NCBI RefSeq assembly: GCF_002982315.1
Contig: NZ_MWZD01000014.1
Location: 62,001-126,000, forward strand
Origin: Leucobacter massiliensis
Lineage (GTDB): Bacteria; Actinomycetota; Actinomycetes; Actinomycetales; Microbacteriaceae
Length of the DNA: 64,000 nucleotides
Direction: 5' to 3'
The stretch's first letter is position 1. Each line of letters begins with the position of its first letter. Under the pieces are notes generated by a model. It saw only the letters and a program-made list of their open reading frames with translations. It was not told the DNA's origin and did no database searches. The position numbers were made by a program, and so were the translations under genes. Shown in pieces: positions 42,691 to 50,203 of the stretch.

Positions 42691-44136
42691 TCAGTTGCCC
42701 TCGAGCTGCGCCTTCAGCGCCGCGAGGGCGGCGTCGTCGGCGAGTGCACCGGTCGACGACGACTCGCTCGAGAAGCTCGAAGCCGAGTTGTCGGCGGCGG
42801 GAGCTGCGGCGACCTCGTTGAGCGAAGCGGCGACCTGCTTCTTGTGGGCCTCCCAGCGCTCCTGGGCAGCAGCGTACTCCTGCTCCCACTTCTCGCGCTG
42901 CGCCTCGAAGCCTTCCTTCCACTCCTGGGTCTCGGGATCGAAGCCCTCGGGGTACTTGTACTCGCCGTTCTCGTCGTACTCGGTGGTCATGCCGTAGAGC
43001 GCCGGGTCGAACTCGGTGCCCTCGGGGTCCACGCCCTCGTTGGCCTGCTTGAGGCTGAGCGAGATGCGGCGACGCTCGAGGTCGATGTCGATGATCTTGA
43101 CGAAGACCTCCTGGCCGGCCTGCACGACCTGCTCGGCGAGCTCGACGTGCTGACCCGACAGCTCGGAGATGTGCACGAGGCCCTCGATGCCGTCGGCGAC
43201 GCGTACGAAGGCGCCGAAGGGGACGAGCTTGGTGACGACGCCCGGGGCGATCTGGCCGATCGCGTGGGTGCGGGCGAAGACCTGCCACGGGTCCTCCTGG
43301 GTCGCCTTGAGGGACAGCGAGACACGCTCGCGGTCCAGCTCGACGGAGAGCACCTCGACGGTGACCTCCTGGCCGACCTCGACCACGTCGGAGGCGTGCT
43401 CGATGTGCTTCCAGGACAGCTCGGAGACGTGCACGAGGCCGTCCACGCCGCCCAGGTCGACGAAGGCGCCGAAGTTGACGATCGAGGAGATGACGCCCTT
43501 GCGGACCTGGCCGGGCTTGAGCTCGGCGAGGAAGGAGGAGCGGGTGGCCGACTGCGTCTCCTCGAGGAGCGCACGGCGCGAGAGCACCACGTTGTTGCGG
43601 TTCTTGTCGAGCTCGAGGATCTTCGCCTCGATCTCCTGGCCCAGGTAGGGGGTCAGGTCGCGGACGCGGCGCAGCTCGATGAGCGAGGCCGGGAGGAATC
43701 CGCGGAGCCCGATGTCGACGATCAGGCCGCCCTTGACGACCTCGATGACGGTGCCGGTGACGACGCCCTCGTTCTCCTTGATCCGCTCCACGTCGCCCCA
43801 CGCGCGCTCGTACTGCGCGCGCTTCTTCGACAGGATGAGGCGGCCTTCCTTGTCCTCCTTCTGGAGCACGAGCGCCTCGACCGGATCGCCGACCTGAACG
43901 ACCTCGTCGGGGTTCACGTCGTGCTTGATGGACAGCTCACGCGAGGGGATGACACCCTCGGTCTTGTACCCCACGTCGAGGAGCACCTCGTCGCGGTCGA
44001 TCTTCACCACGGTGCCCTCGATGAGGTCGCCGTCGTTGAAGAACTTCAGGGTCGATTCGACCGCTGCAAGGAAGTCGTCGGCCGAGCCGATGTCGTTGAT
44101 CGCGACCTGCTTGCTTTCGGTCGTTGCGTTCGTCAT
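42691..44136 (-). CDS. rpsA: 30S ribosomal protein S1
   Basis: 481 residues with four S1 repeats. Repeats begin near GDLIEGTVVKIDRDEVLLDVG (about 36), VVTGTVIEVVKGGLIVDIGLRGFLPASL (about 122), VRKGVISSIVNFGAFVDLGGVDGLVH (about 207) and IAPGVVTKLVPFGAFVRVADGIEGLVH (about 292). The C-terminal 110 residues are acidic/Gln-rich, typical of actinobacterial S1. ATG 44136; the open frame further upstream is antisense noise. Long leader of about 115 nt from a good promoter. Confidence 0.97.
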   Translation of the reverse strand: MTNATTESKQVAINDIGSADDFLAAVESTLKFFNDGDLIEGTVVKIDRDEVLLDVGYKTEGVIPSRELSIKHDVNPDEVVQVGDPVEALVLQKEDKEGRLILSKKRAQYERAWGDVERIKENEGVVTGTVIEVVKGGLIVDIGLRGFLPASLIELRRVRDLTPYLGQEIEAKILELDKNRNNVVLSRRALLEETQSATRSSFLAELKPGQVRKGVISSIVNFGAFVDLGGVDGLVHVSELSWKHIEHASDVVEVGQEVTVEVLSVELDRERVSLSLKATQEDPWQVFARTHAIGQIAPGVVTKLVPFGAFVRVADGIEGLVHISELSGQHVELAEQVVQAGQEVFVKIIDIDLERRRISLSLKQANEGVDPEGTEFDPALYGMTTEYDENGEYKYPEGFDPETQEWKEGFEAQREKWEQEYAAAQERWEAHKKQVAASLNEVAAAPAADNSASSFSSESSSTGALADDAALAALKAQLEGN

Positions 44137-44258
44137 GAAATTGGTCTCCAGAATGGACAGGGATTCAGGCGGGCGCGCGCCGCAAAGCGGTCGGATCGAT
44201 GATCCGCGAGGCGCGTCCACGTGTGGACATGGTTGAGTCGCCACAGTTGTGACACTCC

Positions 44259-44287
44259 ACTCTACCCCGCGCGCGGCCCGGGGACAA
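44259..44287 (-). promoter_or_regulatory. rpsA promoter
   Basis: TTGTCC (44282-44287), 17-nt spacer, TAGAGT (44259-44264) on the minus strand. Predicted start near 44252, 115 nt before rpsA; the leader contains GTCCACACGTGGAC-type palindromic sequence (44216-44229) that might mediate S1 autoregulation. Confidence 0.7.
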
Positions 44288-44424
44288 GCGCGCGATGCGC
44301 CCGGCACCGCGGGTCGCCGCCGGCTCGTCGCCGCCGGTGGCGGGGCTAGGCTGGGCGGAGGCGCCGCCGGAGTGCGGCGGGCGAGCGGATCGGTGCCGGC
44401 GGCACCCGTCAGGAGGAGAAGCGG

Positions 44425-45633
44425 ATGCGGAGCGCGCGAAGCCGGGCAGTCCTCGCGGTGCTCGCCCTCTGCCTCGTGGCGGTGGTGATGCGGCCGGCGA
44501 TCACGGCCGTCGGGCCGCTCATCGACCCGATCGCCGCCGACACCGGCATTCCGCTCGCCGTCCTGGGATCCCTGTCCACGATCGTGCTCGTCACCTGGGC
44601 GATCGTCTCGCCGTTCGCTCACGGTCTCGGCCGCCGGCTCGGCCTCGGCGGAGCGGTGCTCGCCGCGCTCGTCCTGCTCGTCGTCGGCACGGTGCTGCGC
44701 TCGCAGCCCGGGCCGAGTCTGTGGCTGTGGCTCGGCACCGCGTGCATCGGAGTCGCCCTGGCCATCGGGAACGTGCTGCTGCCCGCCGTGGTCAAGCGGG
44801 ACTTCCCGCGGCGCGTGCCGCTGATGATGGGCGTCTACTCGGCCATTCTCGGCGGGGCGGGGGCCCTCGCCTCGGGACTTGCGGTGCCACTCGCGGTCGC
44901 CGGCGATGACGGCTCGGGGCCGGACTGGCGCCTCGCCCTGCTGGTCACCGGAGGGGCGGTGCTCCCGTTCGCTGTGGGCGCCTGGGTGCTGAACACGCGC
45001 CTTGCGCGGGCCAACGACCCCGCGGGAGGACGGGCCCCGGTCGCTGCGCCGAGCCGGCTCGGCATCTGGCAGGACCCCATCGGCTGGCTGGTCGCGGCCT
45101 ACATGGGCTTGCAGTCCACGAGCTTCTACGTGCTGGTGACGTGGCTCGCCCCGATATCGCTGTCGACGGGTCGCGATGCGACCGTGTCGGGTTTCGACGT
45201 CATGGTGTACCAGCTCTGCTCGGTGATCGGGGCGCTCGCGGTGGCCGCGCTGCTGCGTGGCCGCGGCGCCCGGATCACACCGGTGGCGCTGCCGCTGCTC
45301 GGCCTGGCGGGGATCCTGGGCATCATGCTGCTGCCGGGGGCAATCGGGTTCTGGGTGCTGCCCCTGGGGTTCTTCGCCGGGGCGTCGCTCGGCACGGCGC
45401 TCACCCTCATGGCTCAGCGGGCTCGGGATCACGGCACTTCCTCGGCCCTCTCCGGCATGTCGCAGTCGGTGGGCTACGCCTTCGCGGCGATCGGTCCGGC
45501 ACTCTTCGGTGCGCTGCACGCGGCGACGGAGAGCTGGACCGCGCCGCTCGCGATCCTGCTGGTCACGATGACGGGGCAGGGGGTCGTCGGGATCTTCGCG
45601 GCGCGAGACCGCTTCGTGCTCGAACCCCGCTGA
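44425..45633 (+). CDS. CynX/NimT-family MFS transporter
   Basis: 402 residues, about 12 helices. Opens with VVMRPAITAVGPLIDPIAADTGIPLAVLG, the CynX/NimT pattern, and has the C-terminal GASLGTALTLMAQRARDHGTSSALSGMSQSVGYAFAAIGP block. Relatives transport cyanate or nitroimidazole-like compounds, but most have unknown substrates. ATG 44425 with CAGGAGGAGAAGCGG upstream. A TAGGCT hexamer near 44350 could be its promoter. Convergent with polA. Confidence 0.88.
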   Translation: MRSARSRAVLAVLALCLVAVVMRPAITAVGPLIDPIAADTGIPLAVLGSLSTIVLVTWAIVSPFAHGLGRRLGLGGAVLAALVLLVVGTVLRSQPGPSLWLWLGTACIGVALAIGNVLLPAVVKRDFPRRVPLMMGVYSAILGGAGALASGLAVPLAVAGDDGSGPDWRLALLVTGGAVLPFAVGAWVLNTRLARANDPAGGRAPVAAPSRLGIWQDPIGWLVAAYMGLQSTSFYVLVTWLAPISLSTGRDATVSGFDVMVYQLCSVIGALAVAALLRGRGARITPVALPLLGLAGILGIMLLPGAIGFWVLPLGFFAGASLGTALTLMAQRARDHGTSSALSGMSQSVGYAFAAIGPALFGALHAATESWTAPLAILLVTMTGQGVVGIFAARDRFVLEPR

Positions 45634-45681
45634 CGCGGCTGAGGCGCCGCGCACGCCCTCGGGCGCGGTCCGGCCTGCAGC

Positions 45682-45713
45682 ACGCTGCCGCGCACGCTAG
45701 TGCGCGGCAGCGT
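45682..45713. terminator. Convergent terminator between the MFS gene and polA
   Basis: ACGCTGCCGCGCAC (45682-45695), loop GCTA, GTGCGCGGCAGCGT (45700-45713): perfect 14-bp stem. The loop contains the polA stop codon (45697-45699), so the last polA codons are one arm of the hairpin. Confidence 0.8.
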
Positions 45714-48345
45714 TCCAATTCGCCCCGCGCCCCACCTGCACCTCAAGCGGCACGGAGAGCTCTGCGGCTCCCGCCATCTCCTCGCGGACGATCTCTTCGA
45801 GCGCGTCCCACTCCCCTGGCGCCACCTCGAACATGAGCTCGTCGTGGATCTGGAGCAGCATGCGCGAGTCGAGCTCGGCCTCACGCATCCGGCGCTCCAC
45901 CTGGATCATGGCACGCTTGATGATGTCGGCTGCCGAGCCCTGGATGGGTGAGTTCAGGGCGGCGCGCTCGGCGTTCTCGCGCAGGACCCGGTTGGGGCTG
46001 GCGAGGTCGGGGAACGGCCGACGGCGCCCGAAGATGGTCTCGGTGAAGGTGTCGCGCTTGGCCTGGTCCACCACGGAGCGCAGGTAGTCGCGCACGCCGC
46101 CGAATCGCTCGAAGTAATCGACCATGAGCTGCTTCGCCTCGGCGCCCGTGATCCCGAGCTGCCGGGAGAGCCCGAAGGCCGAGAGCCCGTAGGCGAGCCC
46201 GTAGGACATGGCCTTCACCTTCGAGCGCATCTCGCTGGTGACCTCCTCGGGCGGCACGCCGAAGATGCGAGCGCCGACGAAGCGGTGCAGATCCTCCCCC
46301 GCGTTGAAGGCCTCGATGAGCCCCGCGTCTCCGGAGAGGTACGCCATGATCCGCATCTCGATCTGCGAGTAGTCGGCGGTCATCAGCGTCTCGTACTCGG
46401 GTGCGTGGATGAAGCCCTCGCGGATCCGCCTGCCCTCCTCGGAGCGCACCGGGATGTTCTGCAGATTCGGGTCGGTGGAGGCAAGACGCCCGGTGCTGGC
46501 GCCGGTCTGCAAGAAAGTGGTGTGGATGCGCCCGTCTTCCTGCACGGCCTTGATGAGCGTCTCCACCATCTGACGCAGCTTGTTTGCGTCCCGGTGCGCG
46601 AGCAGCGCGTCGAGGAAGGCGTGCGGCTTCTTGAGCTGCAGCTCGGCGAGCGCCGCCGCATCGGTCGTGTACCCGCTCTTCGTCTTGCGGGTCTTGGGCA
46701 TGTCGAGCTGCTCGAAGAGGACCTCCTGCAGTTGCTTCGGCGACGACAGGTTGACCTCGCGGCCGATGGCGGCGAAGGCCTGCTGCTCCAGTTCCGCCAC
46801 CCGCTCCGTCAGTTCGGCGTGGTGCGCCTCGAACAGCGGCTTGTCGATCTGCACGCCGCGCTCTTCGAGTGCGGCGAGCACCGGCACGAGCGGCAGCTCG
46901 ATCTCGCGGTAGATCTCCTCCGTGCGGGACTGGAAGCGCTCCACCGCGGCGGCGTGCGCGCGCACCGTGTACCAGGCGAGCAGCGCCGAGTCGGCGACGC
47001 TGCCTTCGTCGGGCACGAGCTGATTGGGGTCGCCCTGCGGTACCTGCTCCCCCAGGAAGCGGAACGCCGCCTCGGCGATGTCCTTCTCGGCGTTCCCGGG
47101 ACGCAGCAGCCATGCCGCGAGCAGCAGGTCGCCGTCGATGCCGCCGATCGTGGCGCCCGCGCGAGCCGCAGCTGCGATCTGCTGCTTCGCATCGAAGAAC
47201 ACCTTGGGCGCCTCCGAGGCGAGCCACCCCTCGAACTGCGCATAGTCGCGGCCGCCGGGCTGCCAGTGGAACAGCACCGTCGCCTCCGGAGTCGCGACCC
47301 CCACTTCGAAGCCCGCCTCGCTCTCGCGGATCACGACGGCCGGCCGGTCGGCCTTCGACAACCAGTCGCCCAGCTCCTCGTCGATGAGCGTCTTCGCCAC
47401 CGGGCGCTCAGGGGCGAGCGACGCGGCAGCGGTCGTGGCGCCCCCCGCAGGCACTTCGGCCCCGGCGAGCTTGCCCACCCGCTGCAGCAGCGTGCGGAAC
47501 TCGAGCTTCGCGAACACCTGCTGCACGGCCGCCATGTCGATCTCACCGCGCTTGAGGTCGTCGAGCGTGACGTCGAGTTCCACATCGCGCACGAGGCGAT
47601 TGAGCCGACGGTTGCGCTCCGCGAGGTGGGCGTGCTCGCGCAGGCTCTCCCCCACCTTTCCCCCGATCTCGTCCTGACGACGCAGGATCTCCTCGAGCGA
47701 GCCGAACTGGTTGATCCACTTCACCGCAGTCTTCTCGCCGACACGGGGAATGCCCGGCAGGTTGTCGCTGGTCTCGCCGACGAGCGCCGCGATCTCCGGA
47801 TACTGCTCGGGACGGATCCCGTAGCGCTCCATGACCTTCTCGGCGTCGTAGCGCGTCAGCTCACTCACGCCCTGCTTCGACGGGTAGAGCAGGGTGATGC
47901 GATCGTCCACGAGCTGGATCGTGTCGCGGTCACCGCTCACCACCAGCACCCGGTACCCCGCCTCGGCGCCGCGCGTCGCAAGCGTGGCGAGGATGTCGTC
48001 CGCCTCGAAGTTCTCCTTCTCGAGCGTGCGGATGCCCATCGCGTGCAGCGCCTCCTGCAGCAGCGGCACCTGACCCTTGAACTCGGGCGGCGTCTCCGCA
48101 CGGGTCCCCTTGTACTCCGGGTACTCCTCCGTGCGGAAGGAGTGGCGGGAGATGTCGAATGCCACCGCCAGCGCATCGGGCCGCTCATTGCCGAGCAGAT
48201 TGATCAGCATCGCGATGAAGCCGTGGATCGCGTTCGTGTGCTGGCCCGTCTGGGTCTGAAAGCTGTCGACGGGGAGGGCGTAGAACGCCCGGAACGCCAG
48301 CGAATGGCCGTCGATGATCATGAGGGTAGGCTGAGGATTCGACAC
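45697..48345 (-). CDS. polA: DNA polymerase I
   Basis: 882 residues. 5'-3' exonuclease domain (about 1-300: IDGHSLAFRAFYALP, VVSGDRDTIQLVDD, GVSELTRYDAEKVMERYG, GIPRVGEKTAVKW), a proofreading-like domain without the usual catalytic acidic motifs, and the polymerase domain with motif A ADYSQIEMRIMAYLS, O-helix RSKVKAMSYGLAYGLSAFGLS and motif C QIHDELMFEV. Proofreading is therefore probably lost, as in other actinobacterial Pol I. GTG 48345; TAGGCT (48352-48357) ends exactly 6 nt before it, so leaderless. Confidence 0.97.
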   Translation of the reverse strand: MSNPQPTLMIIDGHSLAFRAFYALPVDSFQTQTGQHTNAIHGFIAMLINLLGNERPDALAVAFDISRHSFRTEEYPEYKGTRAETPPEFKGQVPLLQEALHAMGIRTLEKENFEADDILATLATRGAEAGYRVLVVSGDRDTIQLVDDRITLLYPSKQGVSELTRYDAEKVMERYGIRPEQYPEIAALVGETSDNLPGIPRVGEKTAVKWINQFGSLEEILRRQDEIGGKVGESLREHAHLAERNRRLNRLVRDVELDVTLDDLKRGEIDMAAVQQVFAKLEFRTLLQRVGKLAGAEVPAGGATTAAASLAPERPVAKTLIDEELGDWLSKADRPAVVIRESEAGFEVGVATPEATVLFHWQPGGRDYAQFEGWLASEAPKVFFDAKQQIAAAARAGATIGGIDGDLLLAAWLLRPGNAEKDIAEAAFRFLGEQVPQGDPNQLVPDEGSVADSALLAWYTVRAHAAAVERFQSRTEEIYREIELPLVPVLAALEERGVQIDKPLFEAHHAELTERVAELEQQAFAAIGREVNLSSPKQLQEVLFEQLDMPKTRKTKSGYTTDAAALAELQLKKPHAFLDALLAHRDANKLRQMVETLIKAVQEDGRIHTTFLQTGASTGRLASTDPNLQNIPVRSEEGRRIREGFIHAPEYETLMTADYSQIEMRIMAYLSGDAGLIEAFNAGEDLHRFVGARIFGVPPEEVTSEMRSKVKAMSYGLAYGLSAFGLSRQLGITGAEAKQLMVDYFERFGGVRDYLRSVVDQAKRDTFTETIFGRRRPFPDLASPNRVLRENAERAALNSPIQGSAADIIKRAMIQVERRMREAELDSRMLLQIHDELMFEVAPGEWDALEEIVREEMAGAAELSVPLEVQVGRGANWNAAAH

Positions 48346-48391
48346 ACGGCAAGCCTACAAGCCACCACCGACAAAGGAACCAGATCGCACC

Positions 48392-48862
48392 ATGCAGGAC
48401 CCCGCAGCAGCTCGCACCGACCCCGCCGAATCCGCGCTCGCCGCCTCGGGTTCGGAAGACGGTATGCACTACATCCGCCGGCGCGGCCTCGGTGCGCTCG
48501 CCGACAAGATGGGCATCGAGTTCACCGAGTTCACGCGGGAGCGCGGAGTCGCCACCATGCCGGTCGCGGGCAACACCCAGCCGATCGGCCTGCTGCACGG
48601 CGGCGCCTACGTCGTGCTCGGCGAGTCGCTCGGTTCCATGCACGCGAACCTCGTCGCCCCGGAGGGTTACGTGGCCGTCGGCGTCGACATCAACGCCACG
48701 CACACAGGCTCGGCCACCAGCGGCACCGTCACCGCCGTCTGCACCCCGCTGAAGCTCGGCCGCTCGATCGCGGTGCACGAGATCGTCATCACCGACGATC
48801 GAGGCGTTCGCTGCTCCACGGTCCGGATCACGAACTACTACAAGCCCATCCGCCGCGACTGA
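48392..48862 (+). CDS. Hotdog-fold thioesterase (PaaI/EntH type)
   Basis: 156 residues. Hotdog acyl-CoA thioesterase; the active-site helix block QPIGLLHGGAYVVLGESLGSMHAN near 62-85 contains HGG and the catalytic Glu, and VGVDINATHTGSATSGTV follows. Closest to EntH/YdiI-type enzymes such as 1,4-dihydroxy-2-naphthoyl-CoA thioesterase, so a menaquinone role is possible but unproven. ATG 48392 after AAAGGAA. Divergent from polA. Confidence 0.9.
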   Translation: MQDPAAARTDPAESALAASGSEDGMHYIRRRGLGALADKMGIEFTEFTRERGVATMPVAGNTQPIGLLHGGAYVVLGESLGSMHANLVAPEGYVAVGVDINATHTGSATSGTVTAVCTPLKLGRSIAVHEIVITDDRGVRCSTVRITNYYKPIRRD

Positions 48863-48883
48863 GGAAACAGACGCTGGAACGCA

Positions 48884-48911
48884 AAACGCCCCCGCGGCGG
48901 CGGGGGCGTTT
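48884..48911. terminator. Convergent terminator, thioesterase / pdtaR
   Basis: AAACGCCCCCGC (48884-48895) / GCGGGGGCGTTT (48900-48911), 12-bp stem, 4-nt loop, with A-run and T-run on the two sides so it works in both directions. Confidence 0.9.
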
Positions 48912-48932
48912 CACAGAGCTTCCGGGTCGCGG

Positions 48933-49541
48933 TCAGTTCTTCTTCGGGCCGAGCTGATCGATGATCGTCTTCGCGACGTCCTGCATCGTGAGGCGGCGAT
49001 CCATCGAGGCCTTCTGAATCCAGCGGAAGGCCTCGGGCTCGCTGAGGCCCATCTTGTCGTTCAGGATGCCCTTCGCGCGGTCCACCAGCTTGCGCGTCTC
49101 AAAGCGCTCGGCAAGGTCAGCGACCTCGCTCTCCAGCGCGACGATCTGCTGGAAGCGCGACAGCGCGATCTCGATCGCCGGGATCAGATCGGCGGGGGTG
49201 AACGGCTTCACCACATAGGCGAGCGCGCCGGCCTCACTGGCGCGCTCCACCAGCTCGCGCTGGCTGAACGCGGTCAGCAGCACGACGGGGGCGATCTGAT
49301 CCTTGTTGATCTGCTCGGCGGCGGAGATCCCGTCCAGCTTCGGCATCTTCACGTCCATGACGACGAGATCAGGACGCAACTCCTCCACCAGGCGGACCGC
49401 CTCCTCGCCGTCACCCGCCTCTCCCACCACGTCGTAGCCGCTATCGCGCAGGGTCTCGACGATGTCGAGGCGGATCAGGGACTCGTCTTCCGCGACGACG
49501 ACGCGTCGCGGGGCGCTCGGTGCAGTGCTCTGGTCATTCAC
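48933..49541 (-). CDS. pdtaR: ANTAR-domain response regulator (PdtaR type)
   Basis: 202 residues. Receiver domain with RRVVVAEDESLIRLDI (acidic pocket), phospho-acceptor Asp in DLVVMDVKMP near 60, KPF switch lysine in YVVKPFTPADL. The C-terminal ANTAR RNA-binding domain (RAKGILNDKMGLSEPEAFRWIQ, about 152-173) binds paired hairpins in mRNA leaders to stop termination. In mycobacteria the partner kinase is PdtaS; it is not in this window. GTG 49541; TAGGCT (49548-49553) ends 6 nt before it, so leaderless. Confidence 0.95.
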   Translation of the reverse strand: MNDQSTAPSAPRRVVVAEDESLIRLDIVETLRDSGYDVVGEAGDGEEAVRLVEELRPDLVVMDVKMPKLDGISAAEQINKDQIAPVVLLTAFSQRELVERASEAGALAYVVKPFTPADLIPAIEIALSRFQQIVALESEVADLAERFETRKLVDRAKGILNDKMGLSEPEAFRWIQKASMDRRLTMQDVAKTIIDQLGPKKN

Positions 49542-49648
49542 GCCTCAAGCCTACCGCGATCGGACTCCATGCCGCCTGAAACACGCGCCCGCCGAGCTCA
49601 CCCGGCGCTCGGCCCCGCCCCGCCCGTGCGCTACAGTAGTGCCGTTAC

Positions 49649-49730
49649 GCCGGATTGGTGGAATTGGCAGACACGGCGCACTCAAAATGCGCTGCCGAAA
49701 GGCGTGCGGGTTCGAGTCCCGCATCCGGCA
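49649..49730 (+). tRNA. tRNA-Leu (anticodon CAA)
   Basis: Class II tRNA of 82 nt. Acceptor GCCGGAT / ATCCGGC, D-arm region TGGCAGACACGGC, anticodon arm GCGCA-CTCAAAA-TGCGC giving CAA (reads UUG), variable arm, T-arm GCGGGTTCGAGTCCCGC. Discriminator A at 49730, CCA not encoded. A TACAGT -10 lies at 49632-49637. Its T-arm and acceptor 3' strand are copied 128 bp downstream. Confidence 0.96.
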
Positions 49731-49938
49731 CCGCAGTGCCGCACACGGGCCTCCCCCAGAACCCGGAACGCGGCCCGAGGACGGGCCACGCGGCGTGGCC
49801 GCGCGACGCGATGCGTCGCCCCAAACGGCCGGCCGGGGTTCGAGTCCCGCATCCGACACCCCAGCGCCGCACACGGGCCTCCCCCAGAACCCGGAACGCG
49901 GCCCGAGAACGGGCCACGCGGCATGGCCGCGCGACGCG
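49708..49938 (+). repeat. Tandem repeat of tRNA-Leu(CAA) 3' end and downstream sequence, 128-bp period
   Basis: Copy 1 is 49708-49810, copy 2 is 49836-49938, 103 bp with few differences. Both start in the T-arm (GGGTTCGAGTCCCGCATCCG). In copy 2 the acceptor reads ATCCGACA instead of ATCCGGCA. After copy 1 comes GCGACGC-GAT-GCGTCGC (49803-49819), a perfect 7-bp hairpin; copy 2 breaks off inside it, after GCGACGCG. Each copy also holds GGCCACG-CGG-CGTGGCC (intact in copy 1, one T change in copy 2). No second tRNA 5' half is present, so copy 2 is a fragment. Confidence 0.88.
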
Positions 49939-49940
49939 CT

Positions 49941-50005
49941 GGTATCCCGTACTCGCCTCCCCCGAGGGGTGTGAGGAAGGAAGCGCCGAGCCCCCGGGGG
50001 ATACC
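49941..50005. repeat. Long-range inverted repeat after the tRNA-Leu repeats
   Basis: GGTATCCC (49941-49948) and GGGATACC (49998-50005) enclose a 49-nt region with its own GC-rich pairing (CTCCCCCGAG, CCCCCGGGGG). Likely a terminator or folded RNA end for tRNA-Leu. The rest of 50006-50178 shows only the small minus-strand frame noted next. Confidence 0.5.
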
Positions 50006-50027
50006 GGGACTCGGCCCTGACGCTTGT

Positions 50028-50108
50028 CTAGGACAGGGTAACGGTGTGCTCGGTGATCGCGTGCTTCAGCCGCTGATACGGCTCGTCGTCGAGGCCGCGG
50101 TGGTGCAT
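50028..50108 (-). CDS. Possible 26-residue ORF or C-terminal gene remnant
   Basis: ATG 50108 to TAG 50028. The reading is protein-like (HHRGLDDEPYQRLKHAITEH), unlike other frames nearby, and a stop in the same frame lies seven codons upstream. It could be the tail of a lost gene that stood between pdtaR and pyk, or a small protein. No family recognised and no ribosome site. Confidence 0.25.
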   Translation of the reverse strand: MHHRGLDDEPYQRLKHAITEHTVTLS

Positions 50109-50178
50109 GCCGACCGCAACTCATCGCGGATCGTCGGCGGCAAGGGTCTCACCGGGGCGCCTTGGCCGGGGCCTTGCG

Positions 50179-50202
50179 CCGCCCGGGGCAGGGCCCGGGC
50201 GG
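50179..50202 (-). terminator. pyk terminator hairpin
   Basis: CCGCCCGGG (50179-50187) / CCCGGGCGG (50194-50202), perfect 9-bp stem beginning one base after the pyk stop. No U-tract. Confidence 0.6.
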
Positions 50203-50203
50203 G

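Noticed and set aside
42437..45654. Very long frames upstream of and around rpsA
   Set aside because: They are antisense to the CynX-like transporter or out of phase with rpsA and lack any domain.
49708..49938. CRISPR array
   Set aside because: Only two long copies that include tRNA sequence, no short spacers, no cas genes.
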